Source: GCA-2687025 sp964473525 (GTDB lineage: Bacteria > Poribacteria > WGA-4E > GCA-2687025). From it: 42,638 nt of DNA. The stretch is from the NCBI GenBank assembly GCA_964473525.1, contig CAYYPK010000050.1, positions 1 to 42,638 on the forward strand. Reading direction: 5' to 3'. Position 1 is the first letter of the stretch. Every line of letters starts with the position of its first letter. The translations under genes and the position numbers were made by a program. Shown one piece after another: positions 24,417 through 32,846 of the stretch. The notes beneath the pieces were generated by a model. The model searched no databases and was not told the origin of the DNA. It worked only from the letters and a program-made list of their open reading frames with translations.

Positions 24417-25262
24417 CTACGGCCGTCGCGCCGTCACCGACACGAACTCATCCTCGCCGCCGACAAGACCATGACCCGCGTCTGCGAAGGCTACGCCCGC
24501 GAACCCACACTCGGCCAGCAACTCACCGAACGCCTCCTCGTCATACGCCTGGTTGCTGAGGGCGTGGCACGCTACGTCGCCCGTCGCGAGGTCCACGACA
24601 TCCATCCGCCTCGTGCCGACCTGCGCCTCCGCGTCCCAGAACGAGCTCTCCAGATACAGGTAGGGATCGTCCGAGAACAGCCCGCCGTCTGGATGCAGGC
24701 GCCAAGAACGCGGCGCGCGCGCATGCCGCTCGATCGCGTCCGCCCGCTGTGGTTCCAGGAGCAGCGTCCCGCCTGGACGTAGCGCTGCCCACGCCTTCGT
24801 GAGAATCAGCCGCGCGTCCTCCGGCCGGAAGACGTTGATCTCCCCGTATATCTGCATCGCCAGGTCGAAGCCCGACCCGAAGTCCGCCTCGCGCAGGTCG
24901 CCCTCAATGTACTCGCACGCGAGCGACCCGTCGGCCGCGACCGTCCGCGCGTGCGCAAGCGATGTGGGTGAGAAGTCGACGCCGACGACGCCATGCCCCA
25001 GACGCGCCAACCGGGACGCGTACAGCCCAGGCCCACACCCAAGGTCCAGGACGCGAGAGGGACGCTCACCAAGGAGCGCGGTGTGGATCCACGCGACGGA
25101 GGCGTCGATCAGCTCCGCGCGACGGCTCGCCGCGTCGTGTTCCTGCGACAGATGCTCGCGCAACATGCGACGCCCGAACGCCGGGTCGTCCCACGGAATC
25201 TGCTCGCCCTCGTCCCAGGGAACTGGCTGCGGTCGTCGCCCTCGCAGATCAGTGAGTCTCAC
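24417..25262 (-). CDS. Class I SAM-dependent methyltransferase
   Basis: This 281-residue protein starts at GTG 25262 behind GAGGAGA. Motif I is VLDLGCGPGLYASRLARLG followed by VVGVDFSPTSL (motif II Asp), and RPGGTLLLEP is the typical post-motif segment. The N-terminal ~70 residues with WDDPAFGRRMLREHLSQEHD and the His/Arg-rich C-terminal half (ARAPRSWRLHPDGGLFSDDPYLYLESSFWD) define a small-molecule methyltransferase type I do not recognise further. No signal peptide. It is on the opposite strand from cluster 1 and convergent with it, so is probably unrelated to it. Confidence 0.8.
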   Translation of the reverse strand: MRLTDLRGRRPQPVPWDEGEQIPWDDPAFGRRMLREHLSQEHDAASRRAELIDASVAWIHTALLGERPSRVLDLGCGPGLYASRLARLGHGVVGVDFSPTSLAHARTVAADGSLACEYIEGDLREADFGSGFDLAMQIYGEINVFRPEDARLILTKAWAALRPGGTLLLEPQRADAIERHARAPRSWRLHPDGGLFSDDPYLYLESSFWDAEAQVGTRRMDVVDLATGDVACHALSNQAYDEEAFGELLAECGFAGVAFADAGHGLVGGEDEFVSVTARRP

Positions 25263-25359
25263 GCGTGTCTCCTCGGGCCTCTCGCGGTCGGTGGAACCTT
25301 AAGGCACAATACGGGTCGGTGCCGTCGCCCTGTAGATCCACGGACGGAGTGACCCCTGT

Positions 25360-25614
25360 ATGGTCGTGATGGATGTCATCCTAGCGGTCGCCGCACTCAG
25401 CGGTGTGAGTGTCCTCGTCGTAACGGCGGCGACGTACAGCTACCACATCAAGAAGCTCAGGACGAGGCGGGTGTCTAGCGACGATCTCGACGCGCTGCGC
25501 GATGAGCTCACCGCCATACGCGAACGCCTGGACACCATCGACGAACGCCTTGCCGACGACCTTCTGCGCGGCCACGACGCTCAGACGAGCCTACCTTCCG
25601 ACACTGACTCCTAG
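25360..25614 (+). CDS. Small membrane-anchored coiled-coil protein
   Basis: The 84-residue protein has one N-terminal membrane helix (VILAVAALSGVSVLVVTAATY), a basic patch (HIKKLRTRR) and a heptad-like helix (LDALRDELTAIRERLDTIDERLADDLL). The size and layout resemble small envelope-stress or PspC-associated proteins, but no signature residue identifies it. It is divergent from the methyltransferase and its 3' end overlaps the convergent SDR gene by 4 bp. Confidence 0.6.
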   Translation: MVVMDVILAVAALSGVSVLVVTAATYSYHIKKLRTRRVSSDDLDALRDELTAIRERLDTIDERLADDLLRGHDAQTSLPSDTDS

Positions 25615-26384
25615 ATGTGGATGCACAGGCCCGCTGAGATGTTCAGGTTAGACGCCGTTACGGCGACGGACTCATCGCTGGCCAGGAACAGGCAGCCGTA
25701 CGCGTTGTCGCGCTCCGTGTTGTAACGCCCCATGGGCAGATTCTCCGCCCGCGAGTGGAGCGACTCCTCGTCTCGCCCCTCGCCCTCCTGAATCTCGTAC
25801 TCCTTCTCCGTGAGAACCCAACCGACCGTCACCCAGTTCACGCGAATCTTGTCGGCGACGAGCATCCCCGCGAGCTTCATCGTCATTCCGTAGAGCGCCG
25901 ACTTGCTGCACCCGTAGATGAACAGCCGTCCACCCGCGCGGTTGAACGCGTTGCCGGAACCCATGTTGATGATGGACCCGCCGCCGCGCTCTCGCATGGA
26001 CCGAGCCGCCGCGCGGCAAAGCAGCCACACGCTGCGGACGTTCACGTCGAACATCGTGTCCCAGAACTCGGGCGTGCTCTCCTCGAATTCGCTGCGTGGG
26101 AAGATCCCCGCGTTGTTGACGAGCACGTCGACGCCTCCGAACGCGTCGCAGGCGTGAGCTACTATCGCCTCGCAGTCGTCGGGCTCGCCCAGGTCAGCCC
26201 GACAGAACGTCGCCTCGCCACCAGTGTCATGAATCTCCGCCACGAGCGCCGCGCCTCGGTCCTCACGCCTGCCTGTGACGACCACCCTCGCGCCTTCCGC
26301 GGCGAACACCCGCGCGATCTCCGCGCCAATCCCGCTCGTGGACCCGGTGACAATCGCGACCTTGCCCGCCAGTCTGTCGGCCAT
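25611..26384 (-). CDS. Short-chain dehydrogenase/reductase (classical SDR)
   Basis: ATG at 26384, behind GGGGGAG, is the likely start; the frame stays open far upstream but that part is not SDR sequence. The 257-residue product has the Rossmann motif TGSTSGIG near residue 15, VVVTGRRED for coenzyme selection, NNAGIF, the Ser in NMGSGNA and the catalytic Tyr-x3-Lys in FIYGCSKSAL. It ends ASDESVAVTASNLNISAGLCI, as usual for the family. It should use NAD(P)H; the substrate is unknown. Confidence 0.85.
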   Translation of the reverse strand: MADRLAGKVAIVTGSTSGIGAEIARVFAAEGARVVVTGRREDRGAALVAEIHDTGGEATFCRADLGEPDDCEAIVAHACDAFGGVDVLVNNAGIFPRSEFEESTPEFWDTMFDVNVRSVWLLCRAAARSMRERGGGSIINMGSGNAFNRAGGRLFIYGCSKSALYGMTMKLAGMLVADKIRVNWVTVGWVLTEKEYEIQEGEGRDEESLHSRAENLPMGRYNTERDNAYGCLFLASDESVAVTASNLNISAGLCIHI

Positions 26385-26516
26385 GCTCGGTAACTCCCCC
26401 CTGTGGACCTCATCTGGATCTCCCTGCACACTGCCACATGAGCCTATGTGGGCTACCGACGACACGCAACAGACGGCGGCCCCTGGCGCCACCGATGTCG
26501 TCGGTGTAGTATAAGT

Positions 26517-26527
26517 CATACAGTATG
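26517..26527 (+). promoter_or_regulatory. Inverted repeat upstream of the toxin-antitoxin pair, candidate operator
   Basis: CATACaGTATG is a perfect 5+1+5 inverted repeat 45 bp upstream of the antitoxin start. A -10-like TATAAG lies at 26510-26515. Ribbon-helix-helix antitoxins commonly bind such sites to repress their own operon. Confidence 0.5.
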
Positions 26528-26571
26528 TCACACAGTGCAGGGCATCCTCTCTCACGACTTGGGGCGCAGCC

Positions 26572-26847
26572 ATGGCTGAGGAACGAGTCCGAACGACGAT
26601 AACGCTTCCCGCCGATCTGGCGCGGCGGCTGAAGGAGTCCGTGCCGCAGCGAAAGCGAAGCGCGCTCATCGCCGAAGCCGTCGAGGAGTTGCTGCGGCAG
26701 GTCGAACTGCGCGACGCGATGACCGATGCCTTCGGCATATGCAAGGCCGAGGACTACCCACACTGGCGCACCCCAGCGGACGTCGAGAGATACATCGACG
26801 AGCGCCGCGACCCAGCCAACTGGCGACGACCCGCAACCCGTGATTGA
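26572..26847 (+). CDS. Ribbon-helix-helix antitoxin (VapB-like)
   Basis: The 91-residue protein begins RVRTTITLPADLARRLKESVPQRKRSALIAEAVEELL, a clear ribbon-helix-helix DNA-binding domain: beta strand, helix, turn, helix. The C-terminal half (YPHWRTPADVERYIDERR) is acidic and aromatic, as expected for a toxin-neutralising tail. The toxin start overlaps its last codons. It should bind the toxin and the operator at 26517. Confidence 0.8.
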   Translation: MAEERVRTTITLPADLARRLKESVPQRKRSALIAEAVEELLRQVELRDAMTDAFGICKAEDYPHWRTPADVERYIDERRDPANWRRPATRD

Positions 26848-27247
26848 GAGCTCCCAGGCGCGGTTCCTGCTGGACTCGGATGTGGTCATCTGGATGCTGC
26901 GCGGGCACGCGCCGACTCGTGACCTTCTGAACCAGCTTGCCAGAGGCGGCTTGGCGTGCTCAGCGCTCACGGTGTACGAGGTCTGGGTAGGCGCTCGCGA
27001 TGGCGAACGTGACCGGACGCGCCGCGTTCTCAATGCGCTACGGACGGCGCCAGCGACCGCGGAGATGTGTTACGCCGCTGCGGACTACGTCCAGACGTTC
27101 CGACGCGAAGGCATCACGCTCGGAGACATGGACTCCATCATCGCAGCGACCGCGAAGGTCGGCGGATACACGCTCCTCACCTACAACCGTCGTCACTTCC
27201 CGATGGACGACATCGCGCTTTACGACCCCATGCCCGAGCTGGGCTAG
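26840..27247 (+). CDS. PIN-domain toxin (VapC-like ribonuclease)
   Basis: GTG at 26840 overlaps the antitoxin by 8 bp and gives 135 residues, the usual VapC length. The acidic PIN residues are present: Asp in FLLDSDVVIWML, Glu in TVYEVWVGAR and Asp pair in LGDMDSIIAATA, ending with YTLLTYNRRHF. VapC toxins are Mg2+-dependent endoribonucleases. All catalytic positions look intact. Confidence 0.85.
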   Translation: MIESSQARFLLDSDVVIWMLRGHAPTRDLLNQLARGGLACSALTVYEVWVGARDGERDRTRRVLNALRTAPATAEMCYAAADYVQTFRREGITLGDMDSIIAATAKVGGYTLLTYNRRHFPMDDIALYDPMPELG

Positions 27248-27354
27248 CGTCGCGCGGCCTTTGTGGCTTACCCGCTGGCGCCATAGAATCCGTCGTCGTT
27301 CGGCAAAGCTGGTGGCGTGACGCCGCGGCTCGTGACAACGATGGAAGGTCAAGG

Positions 27355-27714
27355 ATGCGCCACGACGTGGCTGAGTGGATACGCGGCGCGAGAGAGAAGG
27401 CCGAGGCGGGTGAGTTTGCGGCGTCCGACTGCGACGCCCTGAGCGAACTCCTCGCGGAGCCCCGGCAATCAATCCTCTACCTGTATTCAAAGTCCACGAA
27501 CATGCGGTCGGGCGTCGCGAGTTGGGCGTTCTACGACGCCACGGAACCCCACGAGCCCAAGCTACCGTCGGACGACGCGCCGTACGACTCCGTGATCGCC
27601 GCCGTCCGTGATGGATGGCGGGTCGTCCAGTTCCCAGTGCCGACACTCTACGAATACACCGAGCTCGACAACCGCTACTTGGGTTACGAGTTCATCCTCG
27701 AAAAGTGGATGTAG
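27355..27714 (+). CDS. Conserved-looking hypothetical protein upstream of PhyH gene
   Basis: The 119-residue protein starts at ATG 27355 behind AAGG. It contains SILYLYSKSTNMRSGVASWAFYD, YDSVIAAVRDGWRVVQFP and DNRYLGYEFILEKWM. It has no signal peptide or membrane helix. I do not recognise a family. Its stop is 9 bp before the dioxygenase start, so the two are probably co-transcribed and may act in one pathway. Confidence 0.7.
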   Translation: MRHDVAEWIRGAREKAEAGEFAASDCDALSELLAEPRQSILYLYSKSTNMRSGVASWAFYDATEPHEPKLPSDDAPYDSVIAAVRDGWRVVQFPVPTLYEYTELDNRYLGYEFILEKWM

Positions 27715-27723
27715 GAGCCGTCC

Positions 27724-28500
27724 ATGGCAGACGCGCGACCGACGATGACCGACGCTGACGTGATGGACTTCATCCGCGAGGGCTATGTTGCGCTCGAGGG
27801 CGTCGTGTCCGACGCGTTCAACCGCTCGTGCGACGACCTGCCCGGGGGAGGATCGAACGACTTTATCCAGTCCGACGCCTTCGTCGCCGAGGTGCTCATG
27901 CTCCCGCAGGTGGCTGGCGTCGCCCGCTCGCTGCTGGGGGAGGGCTTTGAGCTGCCGACGATCGGCCACCACCACCTGTACGAGGCGTCCCACGTCGGGC
28001 AGACGTGGCACACTGACGGCTTGTCGGGAGACGGCTACGACGTCACGACGCTCCAGTGCTTCTACTACCCGCAGCGCGTGGAACGGGAGGACGGGCCGAC
28101 GATGGTCCTGCCCGGGTCGCACCATCGCGTCGTGGATCGCGAGGCCATCGCGCACTACGACGACATCCGGGGTCAACTGGCGCTCACCGTTCCCGCCGGC
28201 ACGGTCGTCCTTACGCGCTTCGGGCTGTGGCACAAGGCGGGAGCGAAGGTCAACGACCGCAGACGCGGCATGGTGAAGTGGAGCTATCGCAGGACGGCGA
28301 AGCCGCGACGCGACTGGCTGACGGACTCGGATGAGACGCCGAAGTACGTCAACCGTGGGCGTCAGGCGTACCACACCGAGGTGGAGGCATATCGCGAGTG
28401 GCGGCGATGCGCGCACACGTGGGAGTGGATGTGCGGGCTCGACCCGGTGGTGACTCCGCCGGTCGCGGGATCCAGACCACGCCATCTGCGCCTGTGCTAG
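27724..28500 (+). CDS. Phytanoyl-CoA dioxygenase-like (PhyH) Fe(II)/2-oxoglutarate oxygenase
   Basis: The 258-residue protein starts at ATG 27724 behind GTAGGAG. The iron-binding facial triad is visible: HxD in TWHTDGL and the distal His in LWHKAGAK, with Arg in RRRGMVKWSYRR for 2-oxoglutarate. YEGYVALEGVV-like N-terminal text (FIREGYVALEGVV) and MVLPGSHH are family hallmarks. PhyH-like enzymes hydroxylate varied small molecules; the substrate is unknown. PhyH genes are often greatly expanded in Poribacteria-type genomes. Confidence 0.85.
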   Translation: MADARPTMTDADVMDFIREGYVALEGVVSDAFNRSCDDLPGGGSNDFIQSDAFVAEVLMLPQVAGVARSLLGEGFELPTIGHHHLYEASHVGQTWHTDGLSGDGYDVTTLQCFYYPQRVEREDGPTMVLPGSHHRVVDREAIAHYDDIRGQLALTVPAGTVVLTRFGLWHKAGAKVNDRRRGMVKWSYRRTAKPRRDWLTDSDETPKYVNRGRQAYHTEVEAYREWRRCAHTWEWMCGLDPVVTPPVAGSRPRHLRLC

Positions 28501-29007
28501 GGCGCCGACGCCGCCTAGCGCCCCGTCCACGGCGCCAGTCCTGGGTAGAGCTGCGCTACGGGTGGCTCACCGACCGTTGGTGGCGCCTGACGTGGGGTAG
28601 ACGCCCGCCCCAAGCCGCGTCATGCTGAGCCGGAGGCGAAGCATCTCCCCCGGGGTAGGGCGCCGCAGCCAGGCCAGACGCCTGCGGCTCCACGGAGTAC
28701 GGCGGCCCGCGTACCCCAAGACGCTCCGTCGCCGTCGGCTCCTCAACATGACAGTCTGCGGGCAACCCCGGCCGCGCTGGCGTCAACGCTCCGCGAGCAC
28801 GCCCTGCGCTACTTGCGCCTTGCGTGGCAGGCGGCGAGCCGCCACGCGACGAGCGGCCTGGTACGAGAAGCTCCTCACTAGCAGCCGCAGCGTAGCGGCG
28901 CCGACATTCGCTGCCCGTAGGCATCCTCCGCGCGCGTTAATGCTGCGCGCAGCCCTACGGCGCCGCACGGGCGCCACTGTACGGTCCGCTGTGACGACCC
29001 TCGCGCC
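28501..29007. other. Intergenic stretch between PhyH gene and cluster 2 promoter
   Basis: The stretch holds the MITE-like repeat at 28619-28752, described separately. The remainder is GC-rich with no frame that looks like protein. Sequence just after the repeat (about 28770-28800, CGTCAACGCTCCGCGAGCAC) resembles that just after copy A (about 660-690), so the duplicated unit may be longer than its inverted repeats suggest. Confidence 0.4.
28619..28752. repeat. MITE-like dispersed repeat, copy B
   Basis: The 134-bp element starts GTCATGCTGAG and ends with the complement of it bar one base (CTCAACATGAC). Like copy A at 516 it has GAAGCATCTC inside the left end and CGCCGTCGGCTCCT before the right end, with a variable middle. 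No coding capacity. Confidence 0.7.
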
Positions 29008-29036
29008 TTGACCGGCGCCCGCTTATATGGTAGTGT
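29008..29036 (+). promoter_or_regulatory. Sigma-70-type promoter of cluster 2
   Basis: TTGACC (29008-29013), a 17-bp spacer and TAGTGT (29031-29036) match the layout of the cluster 1 promoter. The first start codon is 318 bp downstream, so the leader is about 310 nt. Confidence 0.55.
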
Positions 29037-29048
29037 CCTGTACCTCCT

Positions 29049-29062
29049 GAGTTGTACAACTC
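29049..29062. promoter_or_regulatory. Perfect 14-bp palindrome just downstream of cluster 2 promoter
   Basis: GAGTTGTACAACTC lies 13 bp after the -10 element, over the expected transcript start. It could be an operator for a dimeric repressor. Cluster 1 has no identical site. Confidence 0.5.
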
Positions 29063-29354
29063 GGTTGGAATTGAGATCGGTCAGGCGAGCCACGAGCAAG
29101 ACAGAGCTGTGATCGGCGGGTACAGGCCCGAGGCGCATCACACGCGGGTGGGCGCTCTCAGTGGGATACCCGCCGGTTGAGCACAGGCCTCGGTCGCGCG
29201 TGGGCGCGCGAAGAGACCATCGCTCGGCCGTGGTCGACGCCCGCGGTAGCCGGAACCGTCTAGCCGAGGTGTAGCCGAAGGCAAAGTTCCCAGACCACGT
29301 TAGCTCGAAGACGCGCCAGGCTTGGGTTCCGTCACGCACAGGAGTTCCCGCTAT

Positions 29355-30461
29355 ATGCAGGGACTAGCAATAATGGTCACTACGCTTTGTTGCCTGTACG
29401 CGGCCGTCACGGATGTCCGCAGCCGGCGCATCAAGAACACCGTGAGTTGGGGGCTCCTTTACTTTGGCGTTGTCGTTCAGACCGCCTTCTGGATGCAAGG
29501 CGTCGTCCCGATCTCATACGTGCTTGTGGCGGTGATGGGCGGTGGGGCGTTTGCCTACCTTGCCCATCTGACCCACATGGCGGCGGCTGGCGACGGCAAG
29601 CTGTTCTGGGCGGCGAGCGTTGCGCTGCCGCCGGTGCTGTTCGAGTCATCGCAGGGCTACCTGTTCTCCCCGCTAGTGCTCGGCATCAACACCTTCACAT
29701 CGTATGTCCTGCTGCTGCTGGTTACAGCTCTGTGGAAGACATCGGCTCGCGCCAAGCTGACTGCGCTGGGGTCGGCGCTTGCTCCCAAGGCCGTGGCGAG
29801 CACCGTGTTCGGCCTCTTGGGGTTCGTCGGAGTCGGGATGCTCGCCTCAGCGGGCGTTGAGGCGGCCGCGTCCGCGGTGTCGTTCTCCGTTGGCCCCGTC
29901 ATGCGGTTCCTCGTCGCCCTCACCGTCTACCTCTCGATAAGCGCGTGGGCGGAGCGGAGGAACCTGGCGCCTCTCGTCCCCATCCTCGGCGCCTCGGTCT
30001 TCGGTTCAGCGATGATCTACACGGGGTTCACCCTCCCAGGGGCCCTCATGGCGTCGCTCCCCAGCTTCGCCATCATCTACGTCGGCGTGTACGCGATCCT
30101 TCGCCCACTGGTCCTGTTCCTCGCAGAGCCGCTTACGACCCGCACCGTCGCGGTCGCCGATCTCGCTGAGGGGGACATCCCCGCGGAGACGATTGTCCGG
30201 GAGACCGGCGTAGACGGGACGTGGTACTTCAAGGGGCCCTCGGGAACGTCGTGGAGCGAGGAGACTGTCGTCGCGGCAGCAGGTAGGCCGCTCACCGACG
30301 AAGAGACCGACCAGCTCCGCGAGCTGGATCGGGACGGTGACTTCGACAGCTTCGCGGGGCAGTTGCTGACGCAGCGGACGATCCCCTTTGCCCCGTTCAT
30401 CGCGCTGGGCGTGGTTCTCACTGTGCTGGCCAGAGGCACGTTCTACGAACTGCTCCGGTAA
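29355..30461 (+). CDS. Archaeal-type A24 prepilin (class III signal) peptidase, cluster 2
   Basis: ATG at 29355 gives 368 residues; a TTG at 29322 is also open. The catalytic Asp residues are D20 in LYAAVTDVRSRRIKN and D80 in MAAAGDGKLFWA, again 60 apart. The polytopic body is followed by a soluble domain (VAVADLAEGDIPAETIVRETG, PLTDEETDQLRELDRDGDFDSF) and a closing helix that begins TIPFAPFIALGVVLTVLARG. The combination of dL-x-EGD, T-x-EE-x-x-x-L and IPF-x-P is what I associate with archaeal FlaK/PibD-like peptidases. It is a diverged paralogue of the gene at 11660 and heads cluster 2. Likely substrates are the peptides at 33322 and 34107. Confidence 0.8.
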   Translation: MQGLAIMVTTLCCLYAAVTDVRSRRIKNTVSWGLLYFGVVVQTAFWMQGVVPISYVLVAVMGGGAFAYLAHLTHMAAAGDGKLFWAASVALPPVLFESSQGYLFSPLVLGINTFTSYVLLLLVTALWKTSARAKLTALGSALAPKAVASTVFGLLGFVGVGMLASAGVEAAASAVSFSVGPVMRFLVALTVYLSISAWAERRNLAPLVPILGASVFGSAMIYTGFTLPGALMASLPSFAIIYVGVYAILRPLVLFLAEPLTTRTVAVADLAEGDIPAETIVRETGVDGTWYFKGPSGTSWSEETVVAAAGRPLTDEETDQLRELDRDGDFDSFAGQLLTQRTIPFAPFIALGVVLTVLARGTFYELLR

Positions 30462-30471
30462 GGGAGAGTCG

Positions 30472-32367
30472 ATGCGTCGGTACATCCTGTACATCGCCGT
30501 AGCTATTGCGATTCCCTCTATAGTATTCGGGTCGATGGTGTACGAGCGGTGGGCCGTCGGGCGACGCGACCGACACGTGCGCGCGACGCTCGCGACGGCG
30601 CGCCAGTTGGATGGGATCGACATCGAGTCGGCTATCGCGCGCCTGACGCTGGAGGATGGGGCGCCCACTCTCCTCTTCACGGGCGCCACACGCGCGGATC
30701 TCGAGCCGTGCGGATGCTTCACCGGGCAGTCCGGTGGCGTCGCGCGACGAGGCGCGGCAATCGAACGGCTGCGCGAGGCGGGGATAGACCCGGTTCTCGT
30801 GGATCTAGGTGGGTGGTTCAGCGACGGCGACGCCCTGGACAGGCTAAAGGTGTCGACCTATCTCTCCGCGCTCGGATCCATGGGCTACACGTCAGCCATG
30901 CCTTCCGCGTCGGACACGCAGGCCGGGGGCGCCCTCCTCGCGGACCTCCTGCGCGAAAACGGCCTGCACGACCCCTCAGTGACGGCGCAGTTCGTGACGG
31001 CCGGCTCCAGCACCGTTGCGATCCTCGGCGCGACGCGCTCTGGTCGCGCCATTGAGGACACGGTCGAACAGTTGCAAGCAACCGTGGGCGACGCGAACGC
31101 GAAGGCGGACATCACAGTGCTACTGAGTTCGCTAGCCCCTTCGGACGAGAGCTTCATCGCTCGCACTGTGCGGGGGATTGACCTCCTGATCGGGAGCGCC
31201 CGGTCGGAGTCCGAGACGGTGGGCGCGACACTCCTCGTCGGCGCGACGCCGCTTGGCGCCATGCTCGATTTCGCGCAGTGGCGACCCGATGACGGGTGGG
31301 CGACAGGCAGCATCACCATGACCGAGGAGATGCCCGACCACCCCGACCAAGCGGCGCTGGTAGCCGCGTTCTATCAGCAGGTCGAGGACGACCCGACAAC
31401 GCACGGCGCCACTAAGCGACTCTTCGCCTCCGAGCCATTAGAGAACGACCCAAACAACGGATACGTGGGGAACGCCGCCTGCCAGGCATGCCATGCCGAC
31501 GAATACAGCCAGTGGAGCCTCACCGCGCATGCTGTCGCCTACGAGACGCTCGTGCGGAAGCGGCGCCACTTCTACGCGGAATGCGTAAGCTGTCACGTCA
31601 CGGGGTTCGGGTACGAGTCTGGATTCCGCATCGGCGACGAGACGCGCAAGCCGATGGCGGGAGTTGGGTGCGAAAGCTGCCACGGGCCGGGCAGGGAGCA
31701 CGTGTCCAACCCGCGTCCAGATACGATCCGCCGCGAAACCACGGATGCGGCGTGCCGCCAATGCCATACCCCCGAACACCATCCCGGGTTCGAACTTGTG
31801 GCGGACCATCTGCGGAAGACGGTGGACCACTCGCGGGCTATCTCAGACGTCCGCGAGCTGATCGCCGAACGAAGCCAACTGCCGGGCAAGGTGGAGGTGG
31901 AGCTGTTCGTGATGAGTATGTGCCCCTGGGGAACCAAAGCCGAGGAGTCGCTCATACCGATCCTGCGCGAATTCCCTGAACAGGTGGATTTCCGGCTGCA
32001 CTTCATAGCGACCGAGGTCGGCGAGGGTGTGGACACGTTGAGCTCGCTGCACGGTCTCGCGGAACTCGAGGACATCCGCCAGGTCGTCATCGCGGAGCAT
32101 CAGCCCGAGGCGCTCTACGACTACCTGCTCTGCCGCGCCAAGGACTACCAGGGCAGCTGGGAGGCGTGCGCGCGCGAGGTCGGCATCGACACGGCGAAGA
32201 TCGCCCGCATCGCCCGCAGCGAGGAGGCGAAGGCGCTCTTCCGCCAGAACATCCAGAGAACCAAGGCCGCAGGCGCCTCCGCGTCGCCAACGCTCTTTGT
32301 GGACGGCCGAAAGGTGGAGCTGGGGCTGGTGAGTCAGGGAGCCGCAACCGGCGTGTGCGCGCCGTAG
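30472..32367 (+). CDS. Phosphoesterase-like / four-haem cytochrome / thioredoxin-like fusion, cluster 2
   Basis: This 631-residue protein starts at ATG 30472 behind AAGGGAGA, 10 bp after the peptidase. Its architecture equals the cluster 1 paralogue: membrane anchor (RRYILYIAVAIAIPSIVFG), phosphoesterase-like domain with LEPCGC (C80, C82) and QSGGVARRGAAIERL, four CxxCH sites at C337, C371, C400 and C428, and a thioredoxin-like domain with single-Cys CPWG (C484) and ASPTLFVDG. The last Cys is 3 residues from the end. The haem count and the active-site Cys are conserved between paralogues despite considerable divergence elsewhere, which argues for a real redox function. It should face the periplasm or cell exterior. 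Confidence 0.8.
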   Translation: MRRYILYIAVAIAIPSIVFGSMVYERWAVGRRDRHVRATLATARQLDGIDIESAIARLTLEDGAPTLLFTGATRADLEPCGCFTGQSGGVARRGAAIERLREAGIDPVLVDLGGWFSDGDALDRLKVSTYLSALGSMGYTSAMPSASDTQAGGALLADLLRENGLHDPSVTAQFVTAGSSTVAILGATRSGRAIEDTVEQLQATVGDANAKADITVLLSSLAPSDESFIARTVRGIDLLIGSARSESETVGATLLVGATPLGAMLDFAQWRPDDGWATGSITMTEEMPDHPDQAALVAAFYQQVEDDPTTHGATKRLFASEPLENDPNNGYVGNAACQACHADEYSQWSLTAHAVAYETLVRKRRHFYAECVSCHVTGFGYESGFRIGDETRKPMAGVGCESCHGPGREHVSNPRPDTIRRETTDAACRQCHTPEHHPGFELVADHLRKTVDHSRAISDVRELIAERSQLPGKVEVELFVMSMCPWGTKAEESLIPILREFPEQVDFRLHFIATEVGEGVDTLSSLHGLAELEDIRQVVIAEHQPEALYDYLLCRAKDYQGSWEACAREVGIDTAKIARIARSEEAKALFRQNIQRTKAAGASASPTLFVDGRKVELGLVSQGAATGVCAP

Positions 32368-32384
32368 ATGGAGGTAGACCCAAC

Positions 32385-32810
32385 ATGGCAGGCTGGAAGG
32401 ACACGCTCGGAAAGGCGCTCGGCCAGGGCGGCGCCCCGACGCCAACCGAGTATACGCCGTACGCCAACCCGGAGTGGAACGGCCATCGCGAAGCCGAGTG
32501 CCGTGTCCTCTATGGACTGCGGCCGAAGGAAAATGTAGAGCACGCCGCCGTACGCGACATCCTCGTTCAGCAGTGGATTCCCGCCCTTATAGACGCCCCA
32601 GGGTGCATATCGGTCGAGTTGGCGGACGATTTCGGGTCGGAACGGACGCTCCTCGTCCACGAACTATGGGAATCGAGGGACACCCACGTCACCAGTGGGC
32701 GTGAGCTGGTGCAGAACACACATCCGCGGGTGTTTGAGAACCTGAACCAGCTCGCCTCGTTTGCCTTCTTCTGGGAAGGAATTGTCCTCCAACGCAGCTA
32801 TGCGGGATGA
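32385..32810 (+). CDS. ABM-like (dimeric alpha/beta barrel) protein
   Basis: The 141-residue protein starts at ATG 32385 behind GGAGGT. After an ~40-residue polar N-terminus (MAGWKDTLGKALGQGG) it has a ferredoxin-like barrel pattern: CRVLYGLRPKE, VRDILVQQWIPALIDAPGC, ISVELADDF, LLVHELWESRDTHVTSGRE. That order resembles antibiotic biosynthesis monooxygenase domains. Cytoplasmic, with no cofactor motif. Found only in cluster 2, between the redox fusion and the precursors, so it may modify or bind the product; this is inference. Confidence 0.55.
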   Translation: MAGWKDTLGKALGQGGAPTPTEYTPYANPEWNGHREAECRVLYGLRPKENVEHAAVRDILVQQWIPALIDAPGCISVELADDFGSERTLLVHELWESRDTHVTSGRELVQNTHPRVFENLNQLASFAFFWEGIVLQRSYAG

Positions 32811-32846
32811 TCGATGGCTGGGCTGTACCACGGAAGGGAGACCACG

